From an uncultured Eubacterium sp. (GTDB lineage Bacteria; Bacillota; Clostridia; Peptostreptococcales; Anaerovoracaceae), in contig CALBGO010000103.1 in NCBI GenBank assembly GCA_937894585.1, positions 1-13,990 on the forward strand: 13,990 nt of DNA, read 5' to 3'. How positions within the stretch are numbered: the first letter of the stretch is position 1; every line of letters starts with the position of its first letter. Below the pieces are notes generated by a model. The model made no database searches and was not told the DNA's origin. It saw nothing but the letters and a program-made list of their open reading frames with translations. The translations under genes and the position numbers were made by a program. Shown piece after piece: positions 1 through 6,217 of the stretch.

Positions 1-1
1 C

Positions 2-13
2 CCGTACGTACGG
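2..13. repeat. 12-bp perfect palindrome
   Basis: CCGTACGTACGG reads identically on both strands. It lies about 75 bases upstream of brnQ at the window edge. It could be part of an operator or of an RNA leader structure that begins outside the window. I do not recognise it as a known site. Confidence 0.5.
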
Positions 14-19
14 TGCAAT

Positions 20-50
20 GGGAGGGTGAGAAAAATTCCTCACTCTACCC
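20..50 (+). promoter_or_regulatory. leader hairpin upstream of brnQ
   Basis: GGGAGGGTGAG (20-30) pairs with CTCACTCTACCC (39-50) across an 8-base loop. The stem has eleven pairs, one of them G-U, with one bulged base. It is followed by TATTAAAAAA, not a U tract, so it is not a normal terminator for + strand transcripts. It may be the end of a leader element controlling brnQ. The window starts too late to see a T-box, and the T-box core TGGNACC motif is absent from the visible part. Confidence 0.4.
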
Positions 51-89
51 TATTAAAAAACAAGTACTGAGAAAAGGAGAGGACTTTAA

Positions 90-1415
90 TTGAATAACAA
101 GAAATTAGGAGCAGGAAAGATTATTTCGTTATCTTTAATGCTGTTTGCAATGTTTTTCGGCGCAGGAAATATGATTTTTCCGCCGATGCTGGGTCATCTC
201 GGCGGCGAAAACTTTGTACAGGGAACTTTGGGCTTTGTGGCAGCAGATGCGGGTCTTTCGATTCTGGGAGTTGCAGCTATCGTAATGGCAGGTACGAAGC
301 TTGATGATCTGGGGAGACTGATCGGACCGAAATTTTCTGTATTTTTGGGTGCGCTGATTTATCTTTTAATCGGACCGCTTTTCGCTTTACCGAGAACAGG
401 AACCGTATCTTATGAAATGGCTGCCCTGCCGTTTTTAAATGAACATGCGGGGTTTCTGACTTCCGTTGTTTTTACAGCCCTGTTTTTTGGTATCACCTAT
501 GTTTTATCATTAAATCCCACAAAACTTGTAGATATTGTGGGAAAGATTCTCACGCCTGTACTTCTTATTTCCATTGCGGTGATTTTTGTTGTCAGTGTAA
601 TAAATCCCGTAGGTGAAATCGGCGCTCCAAAAGGAGAGTACGAGACAATTCCGTTTTTTAAGGGGATTGTAGAGGGATATCTTGCGCTGGACGGTTTTGC
701 AGCGCTTGCTTTTGCCATTGTCGTAATCAATGCGGTAAAAGATTTGGGCGTTTCCGAACCGGGAAGAATCGTAAATTACACACTGATTTCAGGCGTATTT
801 GCAGGCATTGGACTGGGCGTTGTCTATATGGCTTTAGGCTATGTGGGTGCGCAGACTTCCGCAGGAGGGGCTTTTGAAAACGGAGGACAGATTCTGAACT
901 TTGCGGTACATGAGCTTCTTGGAAACGGCGGTAACTTTGTTCTCGGACTTGCGGTTCTTCTGGCATGTCTGACGACATCTATCGGCCTTGCAACATCATT
1001 CTCCGATTATTTTCATGAGCTGATGCCGAAGTATTCCTATAAGAAGATTCTGACAGTGGTATGCCTGTTCAGTTTTGCGGTTTCCAATATAGGTCTGACG
1101 ACAATGATAAAATTCACGCTGCCGGCGCTTGTTATGGTATATCCGCCTGTAATTACACTGGTACTGCTGTCTTTTTTGAAGAAATTCCTTGGAACAAGAC
1201 CTGAACCGTATGCTTTTGCCATGCTGTTTGCTTTCGTGATCGGTATTTTTGACGGTCTGAAAAACGCAGGAATTTCCATGGGCGGTTTTGAAGGTATCCT
1301 GGAGTATGTGCCGTTCTTTGAACTGGGCATGGGCTGGGTTGTTCCGGCTGTCGCTGGCTGTATTTTGGGGCTTATCGTGAAGACTTTCCGCGGCGAAAAG
1401 AAAAGAGCAGGCTGA
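90..1415 (+). CDS. brnQ: branched-chain amino acid:cation symporter BrnQ
   Basis: This 441-residue integral membrane carrier belongs to the LIVCS family, which imports leucine, isoleucine and valine with Na+ (or H+). The family signature is visible near the N terminus: FAMFFGAGNMIFPP at about residues 19-32. The rest is a series of hydrophobic segments consistent with the usual twelve membrane helices, ending in a short basic cytoplasmic tail (KTFRGEKKRAG). Length is normal for the family, so the gene looks complete. The start is a TTG preceded by AAAGGAGAGGA with good spacing. No upstream ATG is in frame. The next gene follows after 40 bases in the same direction, so the two are probably co-transcribed. 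Substrate class is confident. Exact amino acid preference and coupling ion are family inference. Confidence 0.93.
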   Translation: MNNKKLGAGKIISLSLMLFAMFFGAGNMIFPPMLGHLGGENFVQGTLGFVAADAGLSILGVAAIVMAGTKLDDLGRLIGPKFSVFLGALIYLLIGPLFALPRTGTVSYEMAALPFLNEHAGFLTSVVFTALFFGITYVLSLNPTKLVDIVGKILTPVLLISIAVIFVVSVINPVGEIGAPKGEYETIPFFKGIVEGYLALDGFAALAFAIVVINAVKDLGVSEPGRIVNYTLISGVFAGIGLGVVYMALGYVGAQTSAGGAFENGGQILNFAVHELLGNGGNFVLGLAVLLACLTTSIGLATSFSDYFHELMPKYSYKKILTVVCLFSFAVSNIGLTTMIKFTLPALVMVYPPVITLVLLSFLKKFLGTRPEPYAFAMLFAFVIGIFDGLKNAGISMGGFEGILEYVPFFELGMGWVVPAVAGCILGLIVKTFRGEKKRAG

Positions 1416-1455
1416 TAAGACGGTGTATTTTTAACGAAAGAGGATATGGATATAT

Positions 1456-2466
1456 ATGAAGATAAGTTTACCGGAAAATCCGGCTGTCCGGCAGAGGAAC
1501 CAAGAATACCAGAAAATTATCGATACATTGGAAAACTGTGGAAGCAAGGATTATGATTCGGTTCTCAGACTTGCTTTCGCCTACACGCAAAGAGGCGGGC
1601 AGGGCGACTGCGATCGTGCTCTTGAGCTGCTTCAGATGGTTTCCGACCTCGGAACCTGCGATGCCGGATGGCATTATTATCTGGGAAAGGTCTTCTTTCA
1701 AAACGGAAGATTTTTTGAAGCGGCGGAGGCTGCGGAACAGAGTCTTATGCTGGAAGCGGAAAACAATCCGGCGGCGGAGCTTCTTGATTTATGCTGTGAA
1801 GTCCTTGCGGATACGGAAGAATGCGATGACGAGACGATTACTTATACCGAAGAAGAGGCCGCAGAAGTGGAATCATTTATTGCAGATACTTTTGGGGATT
1901 TTGAAAATGTATTCCACGAAATATTTTCTCCGGATATCCATGTAGATATATGTATCATTCCACCGGATGATGAACGGGATTTTTATATACTGGTAACGAT
2001 GGGTATGGGAGCATACCGGATGAATCTGCCGGAAGATTTTTCCGGAGAGGAGCTTTCCCGAACGGAGCTTGCCATCTGCCTGCCGTCCGACTGGAAGATT
2101 TTCAGCGAGGAGGAGCGCTGGTACTGGCCGATTCGTCTGCTTAAGGTTCTTGCAAGGTTTCCGATACTGGAAAAAAGCTGGCTTAGCTGGGGCCATTCTA
2201 TTGACAACGGTGAGCCTTTCGACGAGAGTACACAGTTTTGCGGCTGTATGCTGATTCAGCCGATGTTTTTCAGTGATGAAGCATGTTTCTGTCGCTTGCC
2301 TGACGGCAGCGCAGTGAATTTTTTCCAGATAATTCCGCTTTACAGAGAGGAAATAGATTTTAAGGTTTCGCATACCGCCGAAGAGCTTTTAGATCAGCTT
2401 GACGACAGGGTTTTGGTTGTCGAACCCGGTCGTTCCCCTTTCTGCACAAAAAAACTTTTAAGCTGA
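1456..2466 (+). CDS. TPR-repeat protein with C-terminal SUFU-like domain
   Basis: This is a 336-residue soluble protein with no signal peptide or membrane segment. The N-terminal part (about residues 33-105) is helical, with TPR-like spacing (for example WHYYLGKVFFQNGRFFEAAEAAEQSL at 72-97). An acidic linker follows. Residues about 145-330 resemble the bacterial suppressor-of-fused (SUFU, PF05076) domain, with HVDICIIPP (162-170), TELAICLPSDW (203-213), a WPIRLLKVLARFP helix (224-236) and WLSWGHSIDNGEPF (242-255). In bacteria SUFU domains occur in housekeeping-like proteins of unknown role and as immunity proteins in polymorphic toxin loci. No toxin gene is adjacent here, so immunity is not supported by context. 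The start is ATG with AGAGGA about 11 bases upstream. It lies close behind brnQ and is probably in the same transcript. Confidence 0.75.
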   Translation: MKISLPENPAVRQRNQEYQKIIDTLENCGSKDYDSVLRLAFAYTQRGGQGDCDRALELLQMVSDLGTCDAGWHYYLGKVFFQNGRFFEAAEAAEQSLMLEAENNPAAELLDLCCEVLADTEECDDETITYTEEEAAEVESFIADTFGDFENVFHEIFSPDIHVDICIIPPDDERDFYILVTMGMGAYRMNLPEDFSGEELSRTELAICLPSDWKIFSEEERWYWPIRLLKVLARFPILEKSWLSWGHSIDNGEPFDESTQFCGCMLIQPMFFSDEACFCRLPDGSAVNFFQIIPLYREEIDFKVSHTAEELLDQLDDRVLVVEPGRSPFCTKKLLS

Positions 2467-2517
2467 TTCTGATTTCGCCCTTGTCTTTCGACAGCTTTTA
2501 ACTTGGAAAACAGAATC
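2465..2517 (+). repeat. inverted repeat after the SUFU gene
   Basis: GATTCTG (2465-2471) can pair with CAGAATC (2511-2517) across about 39 bases. AGC before and GCT after extend the pairing with small mismatches. The left arm includes the stop codon of the SUFU gene. There is no U tract at the end, so terminator function is doubtful. It may simply be a structured intergenic segment. The rest of the 2518-2603 gap shows only the Shine-Dalgarno of the lipoprotein gene. Confidence 0.3.
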
Positions 2518-2603
2518 CGGCTCAGGACTTCCGAATAATACCTTTCATATTTTTTACGGAAACATCAGATAATAACCGTGAGAAAAAAGAAAGGAGCAAT
2601 ATT

Positions 2604-2948
2604 ATGAAAAAGACCGGATTTTTTCTGACAGCTGTACTTCTTGCGGCAATGCTGGTGTTTACAGGCTGCGGCAGCAGAGATGACAACAGTGATGCGGTAC
2701 CGGACAGCGAGCAGAACAGTGTCACAGAAGATATCAAAGACGGTGCGGAAGATGTAAAAGACGACGCTTCCGATATCGGCGAAGATCTGAAAAGAGGCGC
2801 TTCTGATGTCGGTGAAGACATAAAAAGGGGCGCGTCTGATGTCGGTGACGATATCAGAGACGGTGCGGACGATGCTGCAGATGATATGAAGGGTTCTGAT
2901 GTAAACAGAGATTATAAAGATCGTAATGTGCCTTCAGAAGTGCAGTAA
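2604..2948 (+). CDS. small acidic lipoprotein with 11-residue repeats
   Basis: This 114-residue protein has a lipoprotein signal peptide: MKK, a hydrophobic stretch, then the lipobox F-T-G-C with Cys22 as the predicted lipidated residue. It should therefore sit on the outer face of the membrane. The mature part is highly charged and Asp-rich. Residues 55-98 are four consecutive 11-residue units of pattern A-(S/D)-D-(I/V/A)-(G/A)-(E/D)-D-(L/I/M)-(K/R)-x-G, with a shorter related unit before them. An 11-residue period fits three turns of helix, as in LEA-like or YtxH-like amphipathic helices. I do not recognise a named family. The start is ATG behind AAAGGAG (spacing 7). A strong terminator follows within 60 bases, so the transcript ends here. 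Confidence 0.82.
   Translation: MKKTGFFLTAVLLAAMLVFTGCGSRDDNSDAVPDSEQNSVTEDIKDGAEDVKDDASDIGEDLKRGASDVGEDIKRGASDVGDDIRDGADDAADDMKGSDVNRDYKDRNVPSEVQ
2766..2897 (+). repeat. tandem 33-bp coding repeats (four units)
   Basis: Four consecutive 33-base units encode the 11-residue repeats at residues 55-65, 66-76, 77-87 and 88-98 of the lipoprotein. Units two and three are closest (ASDVGEDIKRG and ASDVGDDIRDG). Unit four has drifted. The period suggests growth by slippage or unequal recombination, so copy number may vary between strains. Confidence 0.6.
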
Positions 2949-2983
2949 CAGATGAAATCCGCCGATGAGAGCGGCGGGATTAT

Positions 2984-3009
2984 GCAGGGAGTAAAATCCC
3001 TGCTTTTTT
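2984..3009 (+). terminator. intrinsic terminator after the lipoprotein gene
   Basis: GCAGGGA (2984-2990) and TCCCTGC (2997-3003) form a perfect 7-bp stem with a six-base GTAAAA loop, followed at once by six T. A second GC-rich hairpin (AATCCGCCG / CGGCGGGATT with one bulge, 2956-2981) sits just upstream and may reinforce it. Confidence 0.9.
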
Positions 3010-3045
3010 CTTAAGAAATTGTTTGGATATAAAGATAACGGTGGT

Positions 3046-3056
3046 AAAAAGGGAGG
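3046..3056 (+). promoter_or_regulatory. strong Shine-Dalgarno, oddly placed for rnr
   Basis: AAAAAGGGAGG is the only good ribosome site before rnr. It ends 20 bases before the first in-frame ATG (3077), too far for normal initiation. It lies 5 bases before an in-frame ATT at 3062. In-frame TTG (3023) and GTG (3041) lie upstream of it and have no Shine-Dalgarno of their own. Confidence 0.5.
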
Positions 3057-3076
3057 TTTTCATTTACAATAGAAAT

Positions 3077-5089
3077 ATGAGTAACAGAAAAGAAAGATAC
3101 AGAAATCAAAAAAGAAAAGAATTTGCAAATCCGGAAAAAATTACAGGCGTACTGGAAAAGACGCGCAGCGGTTTTGGATTTGTCCGCAGAGAAGAAGGCG
3201 GAGATATTTTTGTCAGCGGCAGAAATATGTACGGCGCTATGCATGGAGATACTGTTCAGGTGGATTTACTGCCTGCGCATCTTTGCACAAGGAACCGGGA
3301 AGGACTGATCGATAAGATTCTTGAACGGGGCAATACGGAAGTCGTGGGAACTTTTCAGAAAAACAAGAAATTCGGTTTTGTAATTTCCGATGACAGAAGA
3401 AACTGTGATGATGTATTTGTCAGAAAATCTGATTTTCGGGGCGCGCAGAACGGGGACAAGGTAGTTGTAAAAATCACGAAATACCCGGAAAAGAATGTAA
3501 GCGCCGAGGGCAAAGTAACGGAGATTATTTCACGGGCAGGAGAACCGGGCGGAGAAATCAAGGCTATGATTCGCGGAGCAGGGCTCTTTGAAACATTTCC
3601 AAGCAGAGTAAACGCAGAGGCAAAAGCAATGTCAAAGGAACCCGTATCGGAAGAAGAAATCAGGCGGCGCAGGGATCTGAGAGACTGCACTGTAATTACG
3701 ATTGACGGGGCAAGTGCAAAGGATCTTGATGACGGAGTTTCCGTAGAGGTTCTTCCGAGCGGAAACTATCTTCTGGGCGTTCATATTGCCGATGTAAGTC
3801 ATTATGTCAGAGAGGACGGCTATCTTGACAAGGAGGCGCTGAAGCGGGGAAACAGCGTATATCTTTTGACACGGGTGGTACCGATGCTTCCCAAAGTGCT
3901 TTCCAACGGAATCTGCAGTCTGAATCCCGGGGAAAATCGCCTGACCCTGTCCTGTGAGATGGAAATTGACAAAAGCGGAGCCGTTGTGAATCATGAGATT
4001 TTTGAAAGTGTCATTTGCTCTAAGGCGAGAATGGTATACGATGATGTTTCGGACATTCTGGAAAACCGGGATGAAACACTGATTGCAAAGTACGCAGATA
4101 TTTATGATGACCTTGTCCTGATGGGCGAACTTGCGGAAATTCTCCGAAGCAGACGAAAGGAAAAAGGCAGTCTGGACTTTGATTTTGATGAGGCGGAGAT
4201 CGAGCTGGACGAAAATGAGATTCCCGTTGATATCGGAATTTCCGAACGCCGCAGTGCAAACAGAATGATTGAAGAGTTTATGCTGGCTGCGAATCAGACT
4301 GTGGCAGAACATTTTTTCTGGATGGAATATCCTTTTATCTACAGAGTGCATGAAAAACCGGATACAGAGAAAATTATGGCTCTGAAAGCTTTTCTCGCAG
4401 GATTCGGCATCAGCCTTTCTGTGAATCCGGATAATATTCATCCGAAGGCTTTGAATGATATTCTCAAGAAGACGCAGGGAGAAACCTACGAGAATATTAT
4501 CAGCACTGTTATGCTGCGTTCGATGAAGAAAGCATTTTACAGTACCGAGTGTATGGGGCATTTTGGGCTTTCTTTTAAGTATTACTGCCATTTCACTTCG
4601 CCGATCAGACGGTATCCGGATCTGTGCATTCATCGGATTATCAAGGCTTCTCTGCAGGGGAATGCAGATGAACAGAAGCTGAAAAAATACCGTGCCGATG
4701 CAGCTTTTGCAGCAGCATCTTCTTCCGAGACTGAGCGAAAGGCGCAGACTCTGGAGAGGGAAGTCGAGAAGATGAAGAAAGCGCAGTATATGGAAGCAAA
4801 AATCGGAGAGATTTACAGCGGCGTCATCAGCGGCGTCACAAATTTCGGGATTTATGTGCAGCTTCCCGATACTGTGGAGGGAATGATTCGTCTGGACAGT
4901 CTGAAAGATGATTTTTATGATTACGAGGAAGGTAAATACCGCGTTATAGGAAGACAGAGCAGAAGAATTTACGCACTGGGCGATCGGGTTACCGTAAAAG
5001 TACTTTCTGCCAGCGCTGAAACAAGACAGATTGACTTTATTTTAGCAGAAGATGATTCTTTCGGCGAAGATGAACAGAACCTTATTTGA
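3077..5089 (+). CDS. rnr: ribonuclease R (3'-5' exoribonuclease)
   Basis: RNase R degrades structured RNA from the 3' end, releasing nucleoside monophosphates, in the cytoplasm. With the ATG at 3077 the protein has 670 residues. It has an N-terminal basic stretch, two cold-shock-like OB domains (GFGFVRREEGGDIFVSGRN and KFGFVISDD...DVFVRKSDF), the RNB catalytic domain, and a C-terminal S1 domain (GEIYSGVISGVTNFGIYVQL onward, ending about 14 residues before the C terminus). The metal-binding aspartates are present in TIDGASAKDLDD, and the RNB motifs SPIRRYPDLCIHR and LSLNPGENR-like (SLNPGENRLTLSC) are intact. The reading frame is open from a TTG at 3023. I chose ATG 3077 because the sequence from MSNRKERYRNQ looks like normal RNase R N termini, but an ATT at 3062 is better placed for the Shine-Dalgarno. 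smpB, a frequent downstream partner, is not found next to it. Confidence 0.95.
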   Translation: MSNRKERYRNQKRKEFANPEKITGVLEKTRSGFGFVRREEGGDIFVSGRNMYGAMHGDTVQVDLLPAHLCTRNREGLIDKILERGNTEVVGTFQKNKKFGFVISDDRRNCDDVFVRKSDFRGAQNGDKVVVKITKYPEKNVSAEGKVTEIISRAGEPGGEIKAMIRGAGLFETFPSRVNAEAKAMSKEPVSEEEIRRRRDLRDCTVITIDGASAKDLDDGVSVEVLPSGNYLLGVHIADVSHYVREDGYLDKEALKRGNSVYLLTRVVPMLPKVLSNGICSLNPGENRLTLSCEMEIDKSGAVVNHEIFESVICSKARMVYDDVSDILENRDETLIAKYADIYDDLVLMGELAEILRSRRKEKGSLDFDFDEAEIELDENEIPVDIGISERRSANRMIEEFMLAANQTVAEHFFWMEYPFIYRVHEKPDTEKIMALKAFLAGFGISLSVNPDNIHPKALNDILKKTQGETYENIISTVMLRSMKKAFYSTECMGHFGLSFKYYCHFTSPIRRYPDLCIHRIIKASLQGNADEQKLKKYRADAAFAAASSSETERKAQTLEREVEKMKKAQYMEAKIGEIYSGVISGVTNFGIYVQLPDTVEGMIRLDSLKDDFYDYEEGKYRVIGRQSRRIYALGDRVTVKVLSASAETRQIDFILAEDDSFGEDEQNLI

Positions 5090-5095
5090 GAAAAA

Positions 5096-5266
5096 ATGGA
5101 TAATTCCTTACTGGCTGTAAGGGATATTAATCATGAATATATTGTAGTAGAAGGGAAACTCCCATACGGTATTTATGTTGATAAGACAGCGGCAATCGCA
5201 GAAAATGAACTGCATACGGGTATGCGTGAGCGGGGTGTAAAACGCGCTGATTTATGCAGAATATGA
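5096..5266 (+). CDS. hypothetical 56-residue ORF after rnr
   Basis: An ATG six bases after the rnr stop opens a 56-codon frame ending at TGA 5266. The product begins MDNSLLAVRDINHEYIVVEG and ends RERGVKRADLCRI. It has no signal peptide or membrane segment and I do not recognise it. There is no clear Shine-Dalgarno (TTGAGAAAAA precedes the ATG), so translation would depend on coupling to rnr. A hairpin follows immediately. It could be a real small protein or the remnant of a longer gene. Confidence 0.35.
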   Translation: MDNSLLAVRDINHEYIVVEGKLPYGIYVDKTAAIAENELHTGMRERGVKRADLCRI

Positions 5267-5267
5267 G

Positions 5268-5294
5268 GCGGCGGAGGCAGAGTTCCGCCGCTTT
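5268..5294 (+). terminator. GC-rich hairpin after the rnr transcript
   Basis: GCGGCGGA (5268-5275) pairs perfectly with TCCGCCGC (5284-5291) across an 8-base loop. Only three T follow (TTTCGCTTAT), so it is a strong hairpin with a weak tail. It probably terminates or stabilises the rnr message. Confidence 0.5.
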
Positions 5295-5302
5295 CGCTTA
5301 TA

Positions 5303-5338
5303 TATAAATAAAAACTGCAGGCTGAATACCCGCAGTTT
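5303..5338 (-). terminator. terminator of padR
   Basis: Read on the minus strand, AAACTGC and GCAGTTT form a 7-bp stem with a 13-base loop, followed by TTATTTATATA. It lies about 40 bases past the padR stop codon and is correctly oriented for it. Confidence 0.6.
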
Positions 5339-5361
5339 CGGAATCTTGTATGCAGTGATAC

Positions 5362-5384
5362 AATAACAGTGTCTGTTATTTTTT
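5362..5384 (+). terminator. terminator for the rnr side, overlapping the padR 3' end
   Basis: AATAACAG (5362-5369) and CTGTTATT (5373-5380) form a perfect 8-bp stem with a 3-base loop, followed by four more T. The tail is right for + strand transcripts arriving from rnr. The right arm overlaps the last codons and stop of padR, so converging transcripts share this sequence. Confidence 0.6.
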
Positions 5385-5723
5385 AATTTCCATAATTGTT
5401 TCGATAGCTGTAGCTACTTCGATGTAGTCTTCTACCAGCTCTTCCAGTCTTTTTTCACCGGCAGGCTCCAAATGATAGTAAACACGAGTCATTCTTTTAC
5501 CTACGGTTTTTTTGTAATCTGTAATATAACTGTTGTCAATCAGCTTGTACAGTGTCGGATACATAGAACCCTCAGGAATTACCAGCACACCGCCTGAACG
5601 CTGGTTAATCAGCTGGGACAGCTGGTAACCGTAGCAATCGCCTTCAGTTTTCAGCAGGTGCAGGAGCAGCATTTCTACCGAGCCTTTTTTAAAATTACTT
5701 TTGTTTTTACTTCTTTGTGTCAT
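5376..5723 (-). CDS. PadR-family transcriptional regulator
   Basis: This 115-residue protein is a winged-helix repressor of the short PadR type. Family motifs are visible: YGYQLSQLI (31-39) in the first helices, the recognition region EGSMYPTLYKL (51-61), the wing strand RVYYHLEPAGEKRL (80-93), and a C-terminal dimerisation helix. The start is ATG with AGGAAAGGA upstream on the minus strand. PadR proteins often sit beside an ABC transporter or a DUF1700-type membrane gene that they control. Here neither neighbour is such a gene, so it looks like an orphan regulator. Its own promoter contains short AT palindromes that could be an autoregulatory operator. Ligand and targets cannot be inferred. 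Confidence 0.92.
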   Translation of the reverse strand: MTQRSKNKSNFKKGSVEMLLLHLLKTEGDCYGYQLSQLINQRSGGVLVIPEGSMYPTLYKLIDNSYITDYKKTVGKRMTRVYYHLEPAGEKRLEELVEDYIEVATAIETIMEIKK

Positions 5724-5748
5724 ATTGCATCATTCCTTTCCTATGAAT

Positions 5749-5777
5749 ATATTAAAGCCAATAATTATACAAGTCAA
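5749..5777 (-). promoter_or_regulatory. padR promoter
   Basis: On the minus strand, TTGACT (-35, at 5777-5772) and TAATAT (-10, at 5754-5749) are separated by exactly 17 bases, about 25 bases before the padR start codon. Two small palindromes lie in it: AATATATT over the -10 and ATAATTAT in the spacer. Confidence 0.65.
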
Positions 5778-5866
5778 CGGTTATTTCATTGAATAAGGTG
5801 ATGAATTTGTGAATTTTTTTCAACCCTTTTCAATTCTTAATAATTCTTAAATGTGTGCGGCAAATA

Positions 5867-5895
5867 TTGACGGGAAAGGGGAATCGTAATATGAT
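5867..5895 (+). promoter_or_regulatory. near-consensus promoter with no protein gene after it
   Basis: TTGACG (5867-5872), a 17-base spacer, and TATGAT (5890-5895) make a strong vegetative promoter. Transcription would begin near 5902. No convincing reading frame follows. The first thing downstream is the long stem-loop at 5963-6009. Confidence 0.65.
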
Positions 5896-5901
5896 ATTAA
5901 A

Positions 5902-6020
5902 ATAAGAGGTAAAGGGAAAAGAGACTGGATTGTAACATAAGTGTCTTTTACAGGGGAAAAGGAACCGCCTGCAAAGCAGATAGATGTCTGTCTGTGTTTG
6001 CAGGCGGTTTCTCTTTTCTT
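5902..6020 (+). ncRNA. candidate small RNA with long terminal stem-loop
   Basis: From the predicted start near 5902 the RNA would be about 120 nt. AACCGCCTGCAAA (5963-5975) pairs perfectly over 13 bp with TTTGCAGGCGGTT (5997-6009). The loop holds a further CAGATA / TGTCTG pairing. A pyrimidine tail, TCTCTTTTCTT, follows. Upstream, GAAAAGAG (5916-5923) is a perfect 8-base complement of CTCTTTTC (6011-6018), so the whole could fold as a rod. I do not recognise a known riboswitch or 6S signature. The tail is not a pure U tract, so the 3' end is uncertain. The stem could instead be a leader or terminator of something now lost. Confidence 0.42.
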
Positions 6021-6156
6021 GCTCTGCTTAGCCGGCAGGGTGTGTGAAAAAAGCAAATGCAGAGACAAGGGCATGAAACCGGTGTAAACAGCGAATAGAA
6101 ACAGACATAATCCGCAGAGACGGTTTTCGGAGAGATTTACGGATATCGGAAAAAAG
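6021..6156. other. intergenic DNA without recognised gene
   Basis: No protein start with a ribosome site is seen on either strand. The only structure is CTCTGC (6022-6027) facing GCAGAG (6059-6064), a weak stem across about 31 bases. The opposite-strand open frame over 5847-6194 has low-complexity, Phe/Leu/Ser-rich content, lacks a ribosome site, and crosses the promoter and stem-loop, so I do not treat it as a gene. Confidence 0.5.
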
Positions 6157-6185
6157 GTGACACTGCGGCGGCAATATGGTATAAT
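6157..6185 (+). promoter_or_regulatory. promoter ahead of the degraded gene
   Basis: GTGACA (6157-6162), a 17-base spacer, and a consensus TATAAT (6180-6185). Transcription would start near 6192, inside the palindrome at 6183-6200. Confidence 0.6.
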
Positions 6186-6200
6186 TATTTGCAAATAATT
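6183..6200. promoter_or_regulatory. 18-bp perfect palindrome overlapping the -10 box
   Basis: AATTATTTGCAAATAATT is identical on both strands. It starts inside the TATAAT box and covers the predicted transcription start, the usual place for a repressor operator. A second, smaller inverted repeat, AATTC-GAA-GAATT, overlaps its right end (6197-6209). I cannot name the regulator. Candidates include PadR or another local dimeric repressor. Confidence 0.55.
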
Positions 6201-6217
6201 CGAAGAATTTTAACTTT

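Noticed and set aside
1873..2373. 166-codon minus-strand frame inside the SUFU gene
   Set aside because: Antisense to a gene with recognisable domains. Basic, patternless product and no ribosome site.
3632..4633. Long open frame on the minus strand (333 codons) inside rnr
   Set aside because: It lies entirely antisense to a clear RNase R gene, has no ribosome site and its product resembles no protein family I know. It is a by-product of codon use in rnr.
5847..6194. 115-codon minus-strand frame in the padR-to-kinase gap
   Set aside because: It crosses two promoters and the long stem-loop, has no Shine-Dalgarno and a Phe/Leu/Ser-rich product without family features.
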